A stretch of DNA of 64,000 nucleotides, taken from contig CAZIMS010000006.1 of NCBI GenBank assembly GCA_964540515.1, positions 62,001 through 126,000 on the forward strand, written 5' to 3'. Below, in pieces: positions 44,080-52,503 of this stretch (positions are counted from its first letter, which is position 1; each line of letters starts with the position of its first letter). The notes beneath the pieces are model-generated. The model saw only the letters and a program-made list of their open reading frames with translations, made no database searches and was not told the DNA's origin. A program made the position numbers and the translations under genes. This stretch comes from JAOAGA01 sp964540515 (GTDB lineage Bacteria > CALINM01).

Positions 44080-44478
44080 TTACTCCTTGATTTCTGAAAG
44101 TCTTTTTTGTATGTGCCTTTTATAATCATTTATCTCATCGCTTAATTTTTTTAAAGAATTCATCCTCTTTTGAATCTCGGCAATATGTTTATCAAGTATA
44201 TCAAGAAGCTTATTTAAAGCAGCTCTATTACTTCTACTAACAAAGTAGATATCTTCTAGTTCCTTCATATCATTAAGAGATAGACCCAAAACTTTTAACC
44301 TTTTAATAAACTTAAGTCTTCTCAAATCGTCTTCAGTATAGATTCTTTTACCACCTTCTAATCTTTTTATAGAGTTTAAAAGACCTATTTCTTCATAATA
44401 TCTTATCGTTCTCGTTGTCATACCTACTAAATCTGATATCTCACTGATACTATAAGACCGTTTGCTAATATTATTCAT
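44080..44478 (-). CDS. MerR-family transcriptional regulator
   Basis: 132 residues: an N-terminal MerR winged helix (YSISEISDLVGMTTRTIRYY, 9-28; EEIGLLNSIKR) and a C-terminal coiled coil (about 75-125) for dimerisation. There are no conserved metal-binding cysteines. It resembles MerR regulators of branched-chain amino acid and fatty acid breakdown (LiuR type), and heads the array of those genes. A ribosome site AAAGG lies seven bases before the ATG, overlapping the candidate operator, so it probably controls its own synthesis. Confidence 0.9.
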   Translation of the reverse strand: MNNISKRSYSISEISDLVGMTTRTIRYYEEIGLLNSIKRLEGGKRIYTEDDLRRLKFIKRLKVLGLSLNDMKELEDIYFVSRSNRAALNKLLDILDKHIAEIQKRMNSLKKLSDEINDYKRHIQKRLSEIKE

Positions 44479-44483
44479 ATTTT

Positions 44484-44504
44484 TTACCTTTACGTAAACT
44501 GTAA
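44484..44504. promoter_or_regulatory. Candidate MerR/LiuR-type operator before the MerR gene
   Basis: Minus-strand TTACAGTTTACGTAAAGGTAA contains the perfect palindrome TTTACGTAAA (44489-44498), flanked by TTAC and GTAA. A TATATT that could be a -10 box is at 44503-44508. Its ten bases CAGTTTACGT (44492-44501) recur before livG (53358-53367). Confidence 0.55.
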
Positions 44505-44516
44505 TATAGTGTTTTT

Positions 44517-44544
44517 AAAAAAAAGGGTGTTGGTCACCCTTTTT
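44517..44544 (-). terminator. Rho-independent terminator of the liv-ligase-CBS operon
   Basis: Minus strand: AAAAAGGGTG, loop ACCAA, CACCC followed by eight T. Strong stem and U-tract, three bases after the stop of the CBS gene, so it separates the importer operon from the MerR-led array. Confidence 0.85.
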
Positions 44545-44546
44545 AG

Positions 44547-45218
44547 TTATTTATTAATCTTTACTTCTTTCTTGCCTGTCAGATAGGAAATAACTTTATA
44601 ACCTTTTTTAATAGCCTCATCTACAAAGCCATTAATTTCTGCTTTTTCTACTCTAACTACTATTTGACTAGTGTTATCATCCTTATCAAACCTTACGAGG
44701 CTTCTTATACATAGGTTGTGTTCATCAAGTAATTTTACCAAACCATCAAGCTTCGAACAAACCTCACTTTTTAGAAATTCAATTGTTATTCTTGATACTG
44801 GAGTATCTAACCCCAACATAACGACAACAACCTTAAAAAGATCGTTGCTACTTACATAACCAACAAGCTCTCCCCTGTCATCAAGCACTGGCATTCCTCC
44901 AATTTGCTTAACGTGCATTATATTGGCTACTTCTTCTACAGGATCATCAGGGTGACAGGTTATAACATTTGTATGCATTATATCCTTAACTGTCATCTTT
45001 GAAATTAGATAATGAAGCTCGTGTATTGATAGTGTTGATGCCTGTGAGGGTGAGGCCTCTCTAATCTTGTTGAGTGAGGTTATACCTACAAGCTTGCCAT
45101 TGTCAACTATAGGCAATCTCTTAATTTTATTCTCAACCATAATTTTTCTTGCATCGTACAGGGAGGTATTACTTGGTACCGATATAATCTTGGTTCTCAT
45201 AAAATCTTTAACTCTCAT
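44547..45218 (-). CDS. CBS-domain pair with C-terminal ACT-like domain
   Basis: 223-residue cytoplasmic sensor-like protein. Two CBS motifs are visible (VKDFMRTKIISVPSNTSLYD, 3-22, and VKDIMHTNVITCHPDDPVEE, about 76-95), each with the LPIVD or MPVLD strand that lines an adenosyl-nucleotide site. Residues 140-215 (RITIEFLKSEVCSKLDGLVK onward) look like an ACT domain. CBS pairs bind AMP, ATP or SAM. Ten bases downstream of the phenylacetate-CoA ligase gene, it may sense AMP or amino acids for the ligases. Last gene before a strong terminator. Confidence 0.88.
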   Translation of the reverse strand: MRVKDFMRTKIISVPSNTSLYDARKIMVENKIKRLPIVDNGKLVGITSLNKIREASPSQASTLSIHELHYLISKMTVKDIMHTNVITCHPDDPVEEVANIMHVKQIGGMPVLDDRGELVGYVSSNDLFKVVVVMLGLDTPVSRITIEFLKSEVCSKLDGLVKLLDEHNLCIRSLVRFDKDDNTSQIVVRVEKAEINGFVDEAIKKGYKVISYLTGKKEVKINK

Positions 45219-45227
45219 TTTAACCTC

Positions 45228-46517
45228 CTAATCCCATTTTCTTCTATCTTCAATCTTTTTACTACCCTCTGGAATTGCAGAAACAAAAACTATATTTCCT
45301 TTTAGCTTTGTCACATCTCTAACCTTATCCTCAATTTTTTCCTTTAACAAATCAGTTCCTTGGACTCCTAACTTAAGAAATACTTCTACTGTCATAATAT
45401 CTGTTACGTTCTCTCTAGTGACAATTACTCTTAACTTCTCTATTTCATCGGGAAATTTAGCTGCAACTTCATCTATCTGTCTTGGATGGACGAACATGCC
45501 CTTTATCTTGGTAACCTCATCAGCCCTACCCATAATACCCTTGATCTTATATGATGTTCTGCCACAAGGACATTCGTCTTCCATAATAGCAGATAAGTCG
45601 CCTGTACCATATCTAACAAGGGGATATGTATCATTTTCAAAGGTTGTAATAACTACTTCTCCAACCTCACCCATAGGTAAAGGCTCACCTGTCTGGGGAT
45701 CACATATCTCTAAATAGATGTTGTCATCTATATGCATACCATTTTCACAGGAACATTCATAGGCTATGCTACCAATATCTGCCGTTATATAAGCCTGTCT
45801 AACAATAATGCCGTATTCATTAAGGGATTTTCTTAAAGTTGGACTTAAAATCTCTCCAGCCACAAGGGCTATATCCATATATAGATCCTTTTTAGGATCA
45901 TATCCCAACTCTGACATCTTATTTATTAGAGCCATCAAAAATGATGGAACACCAATATAGCCGTTTATTTGTAGCTCAACCATTGTTTTAAGCTGTATTT
46001 CTGTGTTTCCTACACCTGTTGGAACGGTTACACATCCTATACCATTACAGGCCTCATCAAGAAATATGCCTGCTGGCGTCAAATGGTAAGAAAAGGTGTT
46101 CATTACGATATCGCCTTTTCTAAAACCTACATTATAGAGACATTTTTTTAAGCCCCAGTAATCATCTTTTCTACCTTCTGGATCATAAATGGGTCCTGGT
46201 GATACATAGATTCTTTTTAAAGATTCAACAGGAACTGCTAAAAATCCTCCAAAGGGTAGGTCATTATGATGAAAGTCAGGCATCCTATTTTTCTTAAGCA
46301 CAGGAACTTTTGCAAAGTCATCTATTGTTTTAACTTTTTCAGTATCAAAACCTGTGCCATCTATAAATCTTTTGTAACCTTTTGCGTTCTCATAGGCGTA
46401 CTTAAAGATTTTTAGAACACCATCTTCTTTTCTTGACATCCTATCTTTTCTAACCATTGTTTCTAAGTCTTTTTGATAATAGCCACTGTTTCTTTCTATA
46501 TCAATTTTTTTAGGCAT
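45228..46517 (-). CDS. Phenylacetate-CoA ligase family protein
   Basis: 429-residue AMP-forming ligase of the PaaK family. A divergent P-loop occurs as YVSPGPIYDPEGRKDDYWG (109-127) in place of the usual SSGTTG, and the adenylate motifs include YGTGDLSAIMEDECPCGRT with a CPCGRT metal knuckle. It activates an aromatic or other acid to its CoA thioester. It lies 30 bases after livF, so acid uptake and activation are encoded together. The true substrate could be phenylacetate, another arylacetate or a branched fatty acid. Confidence 0.85.
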   Translation of the reverse strand: MPKKIDIERNSGYYQKDLETMVRKDRMSRKEDGVLKIFKYAYENAKGYKRFIDGTGFDTEKVKTIDDFAKVPVLKKNRMPDFHHNDLPFGGFLAVPVESLKRIYVSPGPIYDPEGRKDDYWGLKKCLYNVGFRKGDIVMNTFSYHLTPAGIFLDEACNGIGCVTVPTGVGNTEIQLKTMVELQINGYIGVPSFLMALINKMSELGYDPKKDLYMDIALVAGEILSPTLRKSLNEYGIIVRQAYITADIGSIAYECSCENGMHIDDNIYLEICDPQTGEPLPMGEVGEVVITTFENDTYPLVRYGTGDLSAIMEDECPCGRTSYKIKGIMGRADEVTKIKGMFVHPRQIDEVAAKFPDEIEKLRVIVTRENVTDIMTVEVFLKLGVQGTDLLKEKIEDKVRDVTKLKGNIVFVSAIPEGSKKIEDRRKWD

Positions 46518-46547
46518 ATAGCAGTCCTTTCGTTTATTTTAAGCCCC

Positions 46548-47342
46548 TTAGGAGAGCCATCTTTTTCTTCTTTTGTAATGTTTGGCATCTTTAAAACTTT
46601 TTTTCTTGCCCACCTCAGAAAGCCCAAGATAAAACTCTTTGACATCCTCATTCTCTTTAAGCTTTGCACATTCACCATCAAGAACCACCTTTCCCATCTC
46701 CATAACATAACCATAATTGCCTATTGATAAAGCCATGTTAGCATTCTGCTCTACAAGAAGAATAGTAGTCTTTTCCTCTTTATTTATATTTTGGACGATT
46801 TCAAAAATCTCTCTCACAAGCAGCGGCGCTAGTCCCAAAGAAGGCTCATCAAGGAGCATCAATCTAGGCCTTGCCATTAATGCTCTACCTATAGCTAACA
46901 TCTGTTGTTCTCCACCACTCATATAACCAGCTACTTGATTTTTTCTCTCCTTTAGTTTTGGAAAATAATCAAAAACCAAATCCATATCTCGTTTAATATT
47001 TTGCCTATCCTTTCTTGTATAGGCACCAGCTATTAAATTCTCAGTAACGGTTAGATCTTTAAAGATTCTTCTACCTTCCATAACTTGAAAGATCCCCATC
47101 TTTACTATCTCTTCAGCTTCTTTATTGTTAATCTTCGTTCCCATATACTCTATTGTTCCATCTGTAACCTCACCCTCTTCTGCTTTTAAAAGCCCCGATA
47201 TTGCTTTAAGAGTCGTAGTTTTGCCAGCTCCGTTAGCACCTAAAAGAACAGTGATCTCTCCTTCCTTGACTTCCATAGACATTCCTTTTAAGACAAGGAT
47301 CACATCATCATATATAACTTCTACATTGTTTAGCTTAAGCAT
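46548..47342 (-). CDS. livF: Liv-type ABC transporter ATP-binding protein (LivF)
   Basis: 264-residue importer ATPase. Walker A GANGAGKTT, Q-loop QVMEGRRIFKDLTVTENL, signature MSGGEQQMLAIGRAL and Walker B PRLMLLDEPSLGL. The C-terminus (YLGLSEVGKKKSFKDAKHYK) extends beyond the usual 235-residue LivF, as I recall for delta-proteobacterial homologues. ATG 47342 is chosen because GAGGTG lies six bases upstream; the longer frame starting at 47375 would begin inside a strong hairpin. Partner of LivG, LivH, LivM and the binding protein. Confidence 0.92.
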   Translation of the reverse strand: MLKLNNVEVIYDDVILVLKGMSMEVKEGEITVLLGANGAGKTTTLKAISGLLKAEEGEVTDGTIEYMGTKINNKEAEEIVKMGIFQVMEGRRIFKDLTVTENLIAGAYTRKDRQNIKRDMDLVFDYFPKLKERKNQVAGYMSGGEQQMLAIGRALMARPRLMLLDEPSLGLAPLLVREIFEIVQNINKEEKTTILLVEQNANMALSIGNYGYVMEMGKVVLDGECAKLKENEDVKEFYLGLSEVGKKKSFKDAKHYKRRKRWLS

Positions 47343-47370
47343 AAAGTCACCTCTTTCATCTGTAAAGGTA

Positions 47371-47399
47371 AACATGGGGAGCTATCAACTCCCCATGTT
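47371..47399 (-). other. Intercistronic hairpin after the binding-protein gene
   Basis: Perfect 11-base arms AACATGGGGAG (47371-47381) and CTCCCCATGTT (47389-47399), loop of seven. It lies between the binding-protein stop and the livF start and has no U-tract. It probably protects the upstream message or reduces downstream expression, since binding proteins are needed in excess over ATPase. Confidence 0.7.
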
Positions 47400-47409
47400 A
47401 CAAAATTCA

Positions 47410-48555
47410 TTAATATTTTAAGTAGCCTGTGTGTGCTTTAATCTTACCTTTTTCTACAATATAAAGCTTTGCTGATATATTGGGTTTTCTTAATTCTGGT
47501 TTATAAGAAATTGGAGCACTAAGGTCTAACATATCAAAAGTAGTTGTTTCGAGAATCTTTTTTATATTCTCACCAGTTAAATTATTTCCAGCCTTTTTCA
47601 ATGCTTCAACTAAAAGATATGCAGCAAGAAATCCTTGTGTATAGTTTACTGGCTGTGGATCAGCTTTACCTTTAACCTCTTTTCTTACATCATGCATAAG
47701 CTTTACGCCCTTTAAATTTGTTTCGTGCCAGAAAGCAAAGGGTATAACTGCCATAAAACCTTCAGCAGCATCACCTGCTTGTTCCAAAAGTTTTTCTGAT
47801 AAGGTCCAGTTAAGACCAATAAACTTAGTTTTTAATCCGAGTTTCTTAGCATCTTTCAATATTGTGCTTGTTGCCATTGTAGTTTGCTGAACTAATGCAA
47901 AATCTGGTTCTTTTTTCTGCATGTTTAAAAGTTGTGTTGTAGCATCAAGGTCTCTAAGCCCAACTATCTGCTTATCGACAACATCAACACCAATTTTCTG
48001 AGCAAACTCTTCCGCATCCTGTATTGGGGAACGACCAAAACCAGTGTCATTATAAATCAAAGCAATTTTTGGATTTCTTGTTTTATCTTTCCAGTTATCT
48101 TTAATCCACTTAATTGCAAGTCTTGCCTGATCCGAGTAGGTTGTTGCACATATAAAATTATAAGGTGTTTTATCGAAAACAAGATGTTCAGAATAGGATG
48201 CTGAAAGATAAGGGATTTTATCATTTGCAATCATTGGAGCCATCGCTTCTGTATCTCCTGTTCCCCAACCTAAAATAGCAATAACACCCTTTGAAACCAT
48301 TTCTTTGTATGACGATACTGCCTGAGGAATTTTGTACTGATAGTCTACATCAATAAGCTCAATCTTCCTACCATTTACACCACCTTTTTTGTTAACATAA
48401 GCAATATAGTCCCTTGCACCCTCTGCGTATGGTGCTCCGACATCACCTGTAGCACCAGTTACATCAAAAATACCACCAATTTTGATGGTTTGCTGGGCAA
48501 AACTGAAACTCACCAGCATAAGAAACATTGTTACTACTGCCAAAATTCTTTTCAT
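47410..48555 (-). CDS. Liv-type ABC transporter substrate-binding protein
   Basis: 381-residue periplasmic binding protein (Peripla_BP_6). Signal peptide from residue 1 (KRILAVVTMFLMLVSFSF, cleavage near AQQ). The mature fold starts IKIGGIFDVTGATGDVGAPY and contains ILGWGTGDTEAMAP, which occupies the ligand-site position of LivJ-like proteins. ATG 48555 is preferred to the longer frame at 48597: GGAGGG lies four bases upstream and it places the signal peptide at the N-terminus. The ligand may be an aliphatic or aromatic carboxylate, given the adjacent ligases; amino acids remain possible. Confidence 0.9.
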   Translation of the reverse strand: MKRILAVVTMFLMLVSFSFAQQTIKIGGIFDVTGATGDVGAPYAEGARDYIAYVNKKGGVNGRKIELIDVDYQYKIPQAVSSYKEMVSKGVIAILGWGTGDTEAMAPMIANDKIPYLSASYSEHLVFDKTPYNFICATTYSDQARLAIKWIKDNWKDKTRNPKIALIYNDTGFGRSPIQDAEEFAQKIGVDVVDKQIVGLRDLDATTQLLNMQKKEPDFALVQQTTMATSTILKDAKKLGLKTKFIGLNWTLSEKLLEQAGDAAEGFMAVIPFAFWHETNLKGVKLMHDVRKEVKGKADPQPVNYTQGFLAAYLLVEALKKAGNNLTGENIKKILETTTFDMLDLSAPISYKPELRKPNISAKLYIVEKGKIKAHTGYLKY

Positions 48556-48623
48556 ACATCCCTCCTTTGTTTTTTTTACAGGACTAAAATAAAACACTTT
48601 TTTAAAAAAATCAATCTTAATTT

Positions 48624-49679
48624 TTAATAACTAAAGGGCCAAAGTTTCCAATAATTCTTTATGGTTCTCCATCTCGCTGCGAGCCCGTCTGGCTCAAAAA
48701 TTAAGAATAAAACAATAACTAGCCCAAATATGCCTTCTCTTATAGCTCCAAACAAATCAACAATCATTGGAAATTTACCTGCAAAAACACCGCTTATTAC
48801 TCTTAATACTTCAGGCAAAACCGTCATAAATGTAGCACCCATAATACTACCATAGATACTACCAAGTCCTCCAATTATTATCATTGACAGATATTGTACT
48901 GATATCATTATATTGAAATGCTCAGGGGTAATAATACCTATGTAATGTCCCCAAAGACTTCCTGCCACTCCAGCAAAAAAAGAGCTTATGCCGAAAGAAA
49001 TTAGTTTATATCTAAAAAGAGGAACACCTATGATCTCAGCTGATATATATCTATCTCTTATAGCCATAAAGGCTCTACCAGGCTTTGTTCGTACAATATT
49101 TTTAGCCACAATAACAGCCAATATAGTAAAGGCAAGCGCAAGAAAGTAGAACTTAAAATCACTATTAAAGGCGTAGTCACCTATCTTTGCTGGGGGTACC
49201 AAGAGCCCCTGATTACCACCAGTGACTGCTCTCCATCTTATAAATACAAACTCAAGAATAACCTGAGCAGCTAATGTTGCTATGGCTAAATAAAGCCCTT
49301 TAAGCCTAAGGGAAGGTATCCCAAATACCATACCAACCATTGCAGTAGTAATTCCCGCTGCAACGACACATAGCAAAAAGGGCCAACCAAAGGTATTCAT
49401 AAGATAACCCGACGTATAAGCACCAACTCCTATAAATGCCCCATGACCTAATGATATCTGCCCTGTAAAGCCAGTTAAAATATTAAGTCCAAGTGTTGCG
49501 ATTATGGAGATTAGAACTGTGTTTACTACATATAGTAAGTATTTAGAATTTTGAAAGGCAAAGGGAAATATTATTAGAGCTATAATAAATAACCAAAGCC
49601 AAAATTTTGAGGCCTTAGTCTGCCATATAGCCATATCATCTTCATAGGTTGTCTTAAAAATTCCACATTTAATAGCCAT
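48624..49679 (-). CDS. livM: Liv-type ABC transporter permease (LivM)
   Basis: 351-residue integral membrane protein with about nine helices. The LivM signature ISLGHGAFIGVGAYTSGYL is near residue 76, and the EAA-like loop GRAFMAIRDRYISAEIIGVP lies at about 198-217. N-terminal 30 residues are cytoplasmic and charged. Twelve bases after livH. Forms the translocation path with LivH. Confidence 0.94.
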   Translation of the reverse strand: MAIKCGIFKTTYEDDMAIWQTKASKFWLWLFIIALIIFPFAFQNSKYLLYVVNTVLISIIATLGLNILTGFTGQISLGHGAFIGVGAYTSGYLMNTFGWPFLLCVVAAGITTAMVGMVFGIPSLRLKGLYLAIATLAAQVILEFVFIRWRAVTGGNQGLLVPPAKIGDYAFNSDFKFYFLALAFTILAVIVAKNIVRTKPGRAFMAIRDRYISAEIIGVPLFRYKLISFGISSFFAGVAGSLWGHYIGIITPEHFNIMISVQYLSMIIIGGLGSIYGSIMGATFMTVLPEVLRVISGVFAGKFPMIVDLFGAIREGIFGLVIVLFLIFEPDGLAARWRTIKNYWKLWPFSY

Positions 49680-49691
49680 TTTCTCCTCCCT

Positions 49692-50576
49692 TTATACCTT
49701 CTCTATCTCTTCAGTACCAAAAAGACCGTAGGGTTTAATCATTAATACAAGGACTAATACCACAAAGGGCATAACTTCCTTTGTGCCTCCCTCAAAAATA
49801 GGGTCAAGGTAAATACCGCTTAAGGCCTCTAAAATTCCAATTATTAATCCACCTAAAATCGCACCTGGTATACTATCTAAACCACCCAATATTACTGCTG
49901 GGAAAACTTTTAAACCAAAACCACTCAATGTGGCATTAACCCCATTAATATTCCCTATTAGTATGCCACCAATACTTGCAACCACAGCTGCAATAGCCCA
50001 GGCTATACCAAATATTTTTTTAATGCTTATTCCCATTGACTGGGCTGCCTGTTGGTCGTTTGCAACAGCCCTCATTGCAATCCCAGCAGTAGAAAATCTA
50101 AAAAAGATATTAAACAAAACGAGACAGACTATTGCAAAGGCAACACTATAAATATACACTTGAGAAACAGCTATATTGCCAAACATTATTGGTTCTGTTG
50201 GAAAAACTTCAGGATATACCTTTGTTTCTGATCCCCAAATTAAATGTATAATCCCTTTAAGCACACTTGCAAGTCCTATCGTTAACATAATTATTGATAT
50301 AATAGGCTCACCAATCATAGGTCGCAAAAATAATCTTTCGAGCAATAAGCCTAATAAGGCAGAGGTTATCAAGGTTGCTAAAAATGCTAACCAAAAGGGA
50401 ATCTTTAACACTGATACAAGTATTAAACACAAATAGGCACCAAAAAGAAGTAATTCACCCTGTGCAAAATTAATAACCGCAGTTGACTTATAGATTAGTA
50501 CGAAACCTAAAGCAACAAGAGCATAAATACTTCCTACTACTATGCCGCTAACTAAAGATTGAATTATTGTCTCCAT
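49692..50576 (-). CDS. livH: Liv-type ABC transporter permease (LivH)
   Basis: 294-residue membrane permease. The family N-terminal motif IVVGSIYALVALGFVLIYKS is at about 12-31, followed by INFAQGELLLFGAYL. The EAA loop is GIAMRAVANDQQAAQSMGI. About eight helices. Begins 15 bases after the acyl-CoA synthetase gene, so the synthetase is inserted between livG and livH. Confidence 0.94.
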   Translation of the reverse strand: METIIQSLVSGIVVGSIYALVALGFVLIYKSTAVINFAQGELLLFGAYLCLILVSVLKIPFWLAFLATLITSALLGLLLERLFLRPMIGEPIISIIMLTIGLASVLKGIIHLIWGSETKVYPEVFPTEPIMFGNIAVSQVYIYSVAFAIVCLVLFNIFFRFSTAGIAMRAVANDQQAAQSMGISIKKIFGIAWAIAAVVASIGGILIGNINGVNATLSGFGLKVFPAVILGGLDSIPGAILGGLIIGILEALSGIYLDPIFEGGTKEVMPFVVLVLVLMIKPYGLFGTEEIEKV

Positions 50577-50591
50577 ACTTACCCCTTATTA

Positions 50592-52487
50592 TTAATTTAC
50601 ATCAGTAATTTTCATTAATGTTCTAATTGTAGAAGTCTTACCATCCTGGAACTTAATAACTGCTTCAAGCTTAATCTCTGGTTTGCCTTCATACATTGCT
50701 TCAATAATCTCTTTGTACTTTTCTTCTACAAAATGTCTTCTAACCTTTCTGGTTCTAGTAAGCTCATCATCATCGGGGTCTAACTCTTTGTAAAGAAGAA
50801 CGTATCTCTTAATCCTTGCGTTTTCTGGAAGACTCTTATTGACCTTCTCTACTTCTCCCTGAATCAGCTTTATCACTTCTGGCTTAGAAGATAGATCTGT
50901 GTAAGTAGTATAGTTTATCTTATTTCTTTCCGCATAGTTACCCACTATTCCATAGTCAATACAGATCATGGCAACTATAAAATCTCTATTATGCCCTACA
51001 GTAACGGCCTCTTTGATGTAAGGGCTAAATTTTAGTTTGTTCTCAATAAACTGAGGGGAGAACTTTGTGCCATCTCTTAGACTCATAACATCTTTTAACC
51101 TATCTATAACAACAATATGCCCATCTTGAGTTAAATATCCAGCATCGCCTGAATGTAGCCAACCATCTATAACTGTCTTTGAAGTCTCTTCTGGCTGCTT
51201 ATAGTAACCAACAAATACAGCAGGGCTTTTAGATAGTATCTCTCCATCAGCTGAAATTTTGACCTCTGTCTCTGGTATGGGTTTACCCATTGTGTCTGGA
51301 TTGATATCATCATCGGGATGGATACAGGATATACCGCTTATTTCCGTCTGACCATAGATCTGTTTTAAAGATATGCCAAGGGCATGAAAAAACTTAAAAG
51401 TGTCTGGACCTAAAGCAGCACCACCAGTCATGGCAGATCTAATATTTGAGAAACCTAATCTATCTTTTAAAGGCTTAAAAATTGCAAGATAAGCTAAGTA
51501 GTATAGAATTTTAAAATAGAAAGGTGGATTTTTTTTAGCAAACTTATACTCAGACCATTTATAACCGATAGGAAGACAGAGATTAAACATAAATCTTTTA
51601 AACCACGAGGCATCCATAACCTTTACTTGAACAGAGGCACACATGTTTTCCCAGACTCTTGGAGGAGAAAACATTATATGTGGTCCTATCTCTCTTAAGT
51701 CGGCCTGAGCAGACTCCGTACTTTCAGGGAAATTAACTGTAAAACCATAAAGCAGTGATGAAGCAATTGCCATCATCTGCTCACCAACCCAAGGAAGTGG
51801 CAAGAAGGATACAAACTCATCCTTATCATACTTGGGATCAACCTTGCCAAGATTTACAGCCATAGAGATTAAGTTTCTATGTGAGAGCATGGCCAATTTT
51901 GGGAATCCTGTGGTACCAGAGGTTGTACATATCCAGGCAATATCATCAGGTTTTGTACTTTCAACATTTTTTTCAAAAGTACCTGGAAACTTTTTCTCAT
52001 ATTCTTTACCTAACTCTATTACATCAGGGAAATAAATAAGCTTATCATGTTTATATTTACTCATTCCTTTGGGGTCATAATAGATAATTTTTTTTACATT
52101 AGGCAACTCTTTTTCCATATCAAGAATCTTATCAACCTGTTCTTGGTCTTCAGCAATAACAAACTTAGAGTCCGAATGGTTAATAACATAGGCAACTTCT
52201 TTTAGAATAGAGTCCTGATAAATACCTACACCATAGCCACAGGCCGCCTGTGCCGCAAGCTCGGCTATCACCCATTCTGGCTTATTGTCTCCTATTATAG
52301 AAACTTTATCCTCCCGTTCAAATCCCATACTAATTAGGCCTAAGGAAAAATACTTTACCTTCTCTAAATATTCTTCCCATGAGATGGACTGCCATATACC
52401 ATAATCTTTCTCCCTCAGGGCAGTCTTTCTTGAGCCATATTTTTTTGCCTGTTCAACAAGCAGCTTTGGAAATGTATCAGCAGACAT
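50592..52487 (-). CDS. AMP-dependent acyl-CoA synthetase (long-chain type)
   Basis: 631-residue adenylate-forming ligase. The P-loop is CTTSGTTGFPKLAML, motif II QIYGQTEISG, motif III WLHSGDAGYLTQDGHI and the catalytic RLKDVMSLRDGTKFSP hinge region. Length and the DGKTSTIRTLMKI tail match long-chain fatty acid ligases that often sit in liv-type operons of strict anaerobes. It would trap imported acid as its CoA ester. Lies 16 bases after livG. Chain length of the substrate not visible. Confidence 0.9.
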   Translation of the reverse strand: MSADTFPKLLVEQAKKYGSRKTALREKDYGIWQSISWEEYLEKVKYFSLGLISMGFEREDKVSIIGDNKPEWVIAELAAQAACGYGVGIYQDSILKEVAYVINHSDSKFVIAEDQEQVDKILDMEKELPNVKKIIYYDPKGMSKYKHDKLIYFPDVIELGKEYEKKFPGTFEKNVESTKPDDIAWICTTSGTTGFPKLAMLSHRNLISMAVNLGKVDPKYDKDEFVSFLPLPWVGEQMMAIASSLLYGFTVNFPESTESAQADLREIGPHIMFSPPRVWENMCASVQVKVMDASWFKRFMFNLCLPIGYKWSEYKFAKKNPPFYFKILYYLAYLAIFKPLKDRLGFSNIRSAMTGGAALGPDTFKFFHALGISLKQIYGQTEISGISCIHPDDDINPDTMGKPIPETEVKISADGEILSKSPAVFVGYYKQPEETSKTVIDGWLHSGDAGYLTQDGHIVVIDRLKDVMSLRDGTKFSPQFIENKLKFSPYIKEAVTVGHNRDFIVAMICIDYGIVGNYAERNKINYTTYTDLSSKPEVIKLIQGEVEKVNKSLPENARIKRYVLLYKELDPDDDELTRTRKVRRHFVEEKYKEIIEAMYEGKPEIKLEAVIKFQDGKTSTIRTLMKITDVN

Positions 52488-52503
52488 TTATCCTCCTCCC
52501 TTC

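Noticed and set aside
47343..47375. Longer livF start at 47375
   Set aside because: The ATG lies inside the hairpin at 47371-47399 and the internal ATG has a proper ribosome site.
48556..48597. Longer start of the liv binding protein
   Set aside because: It would put 14 residues before the signal peptide; GGAGGG lies directly before ATG 48555.
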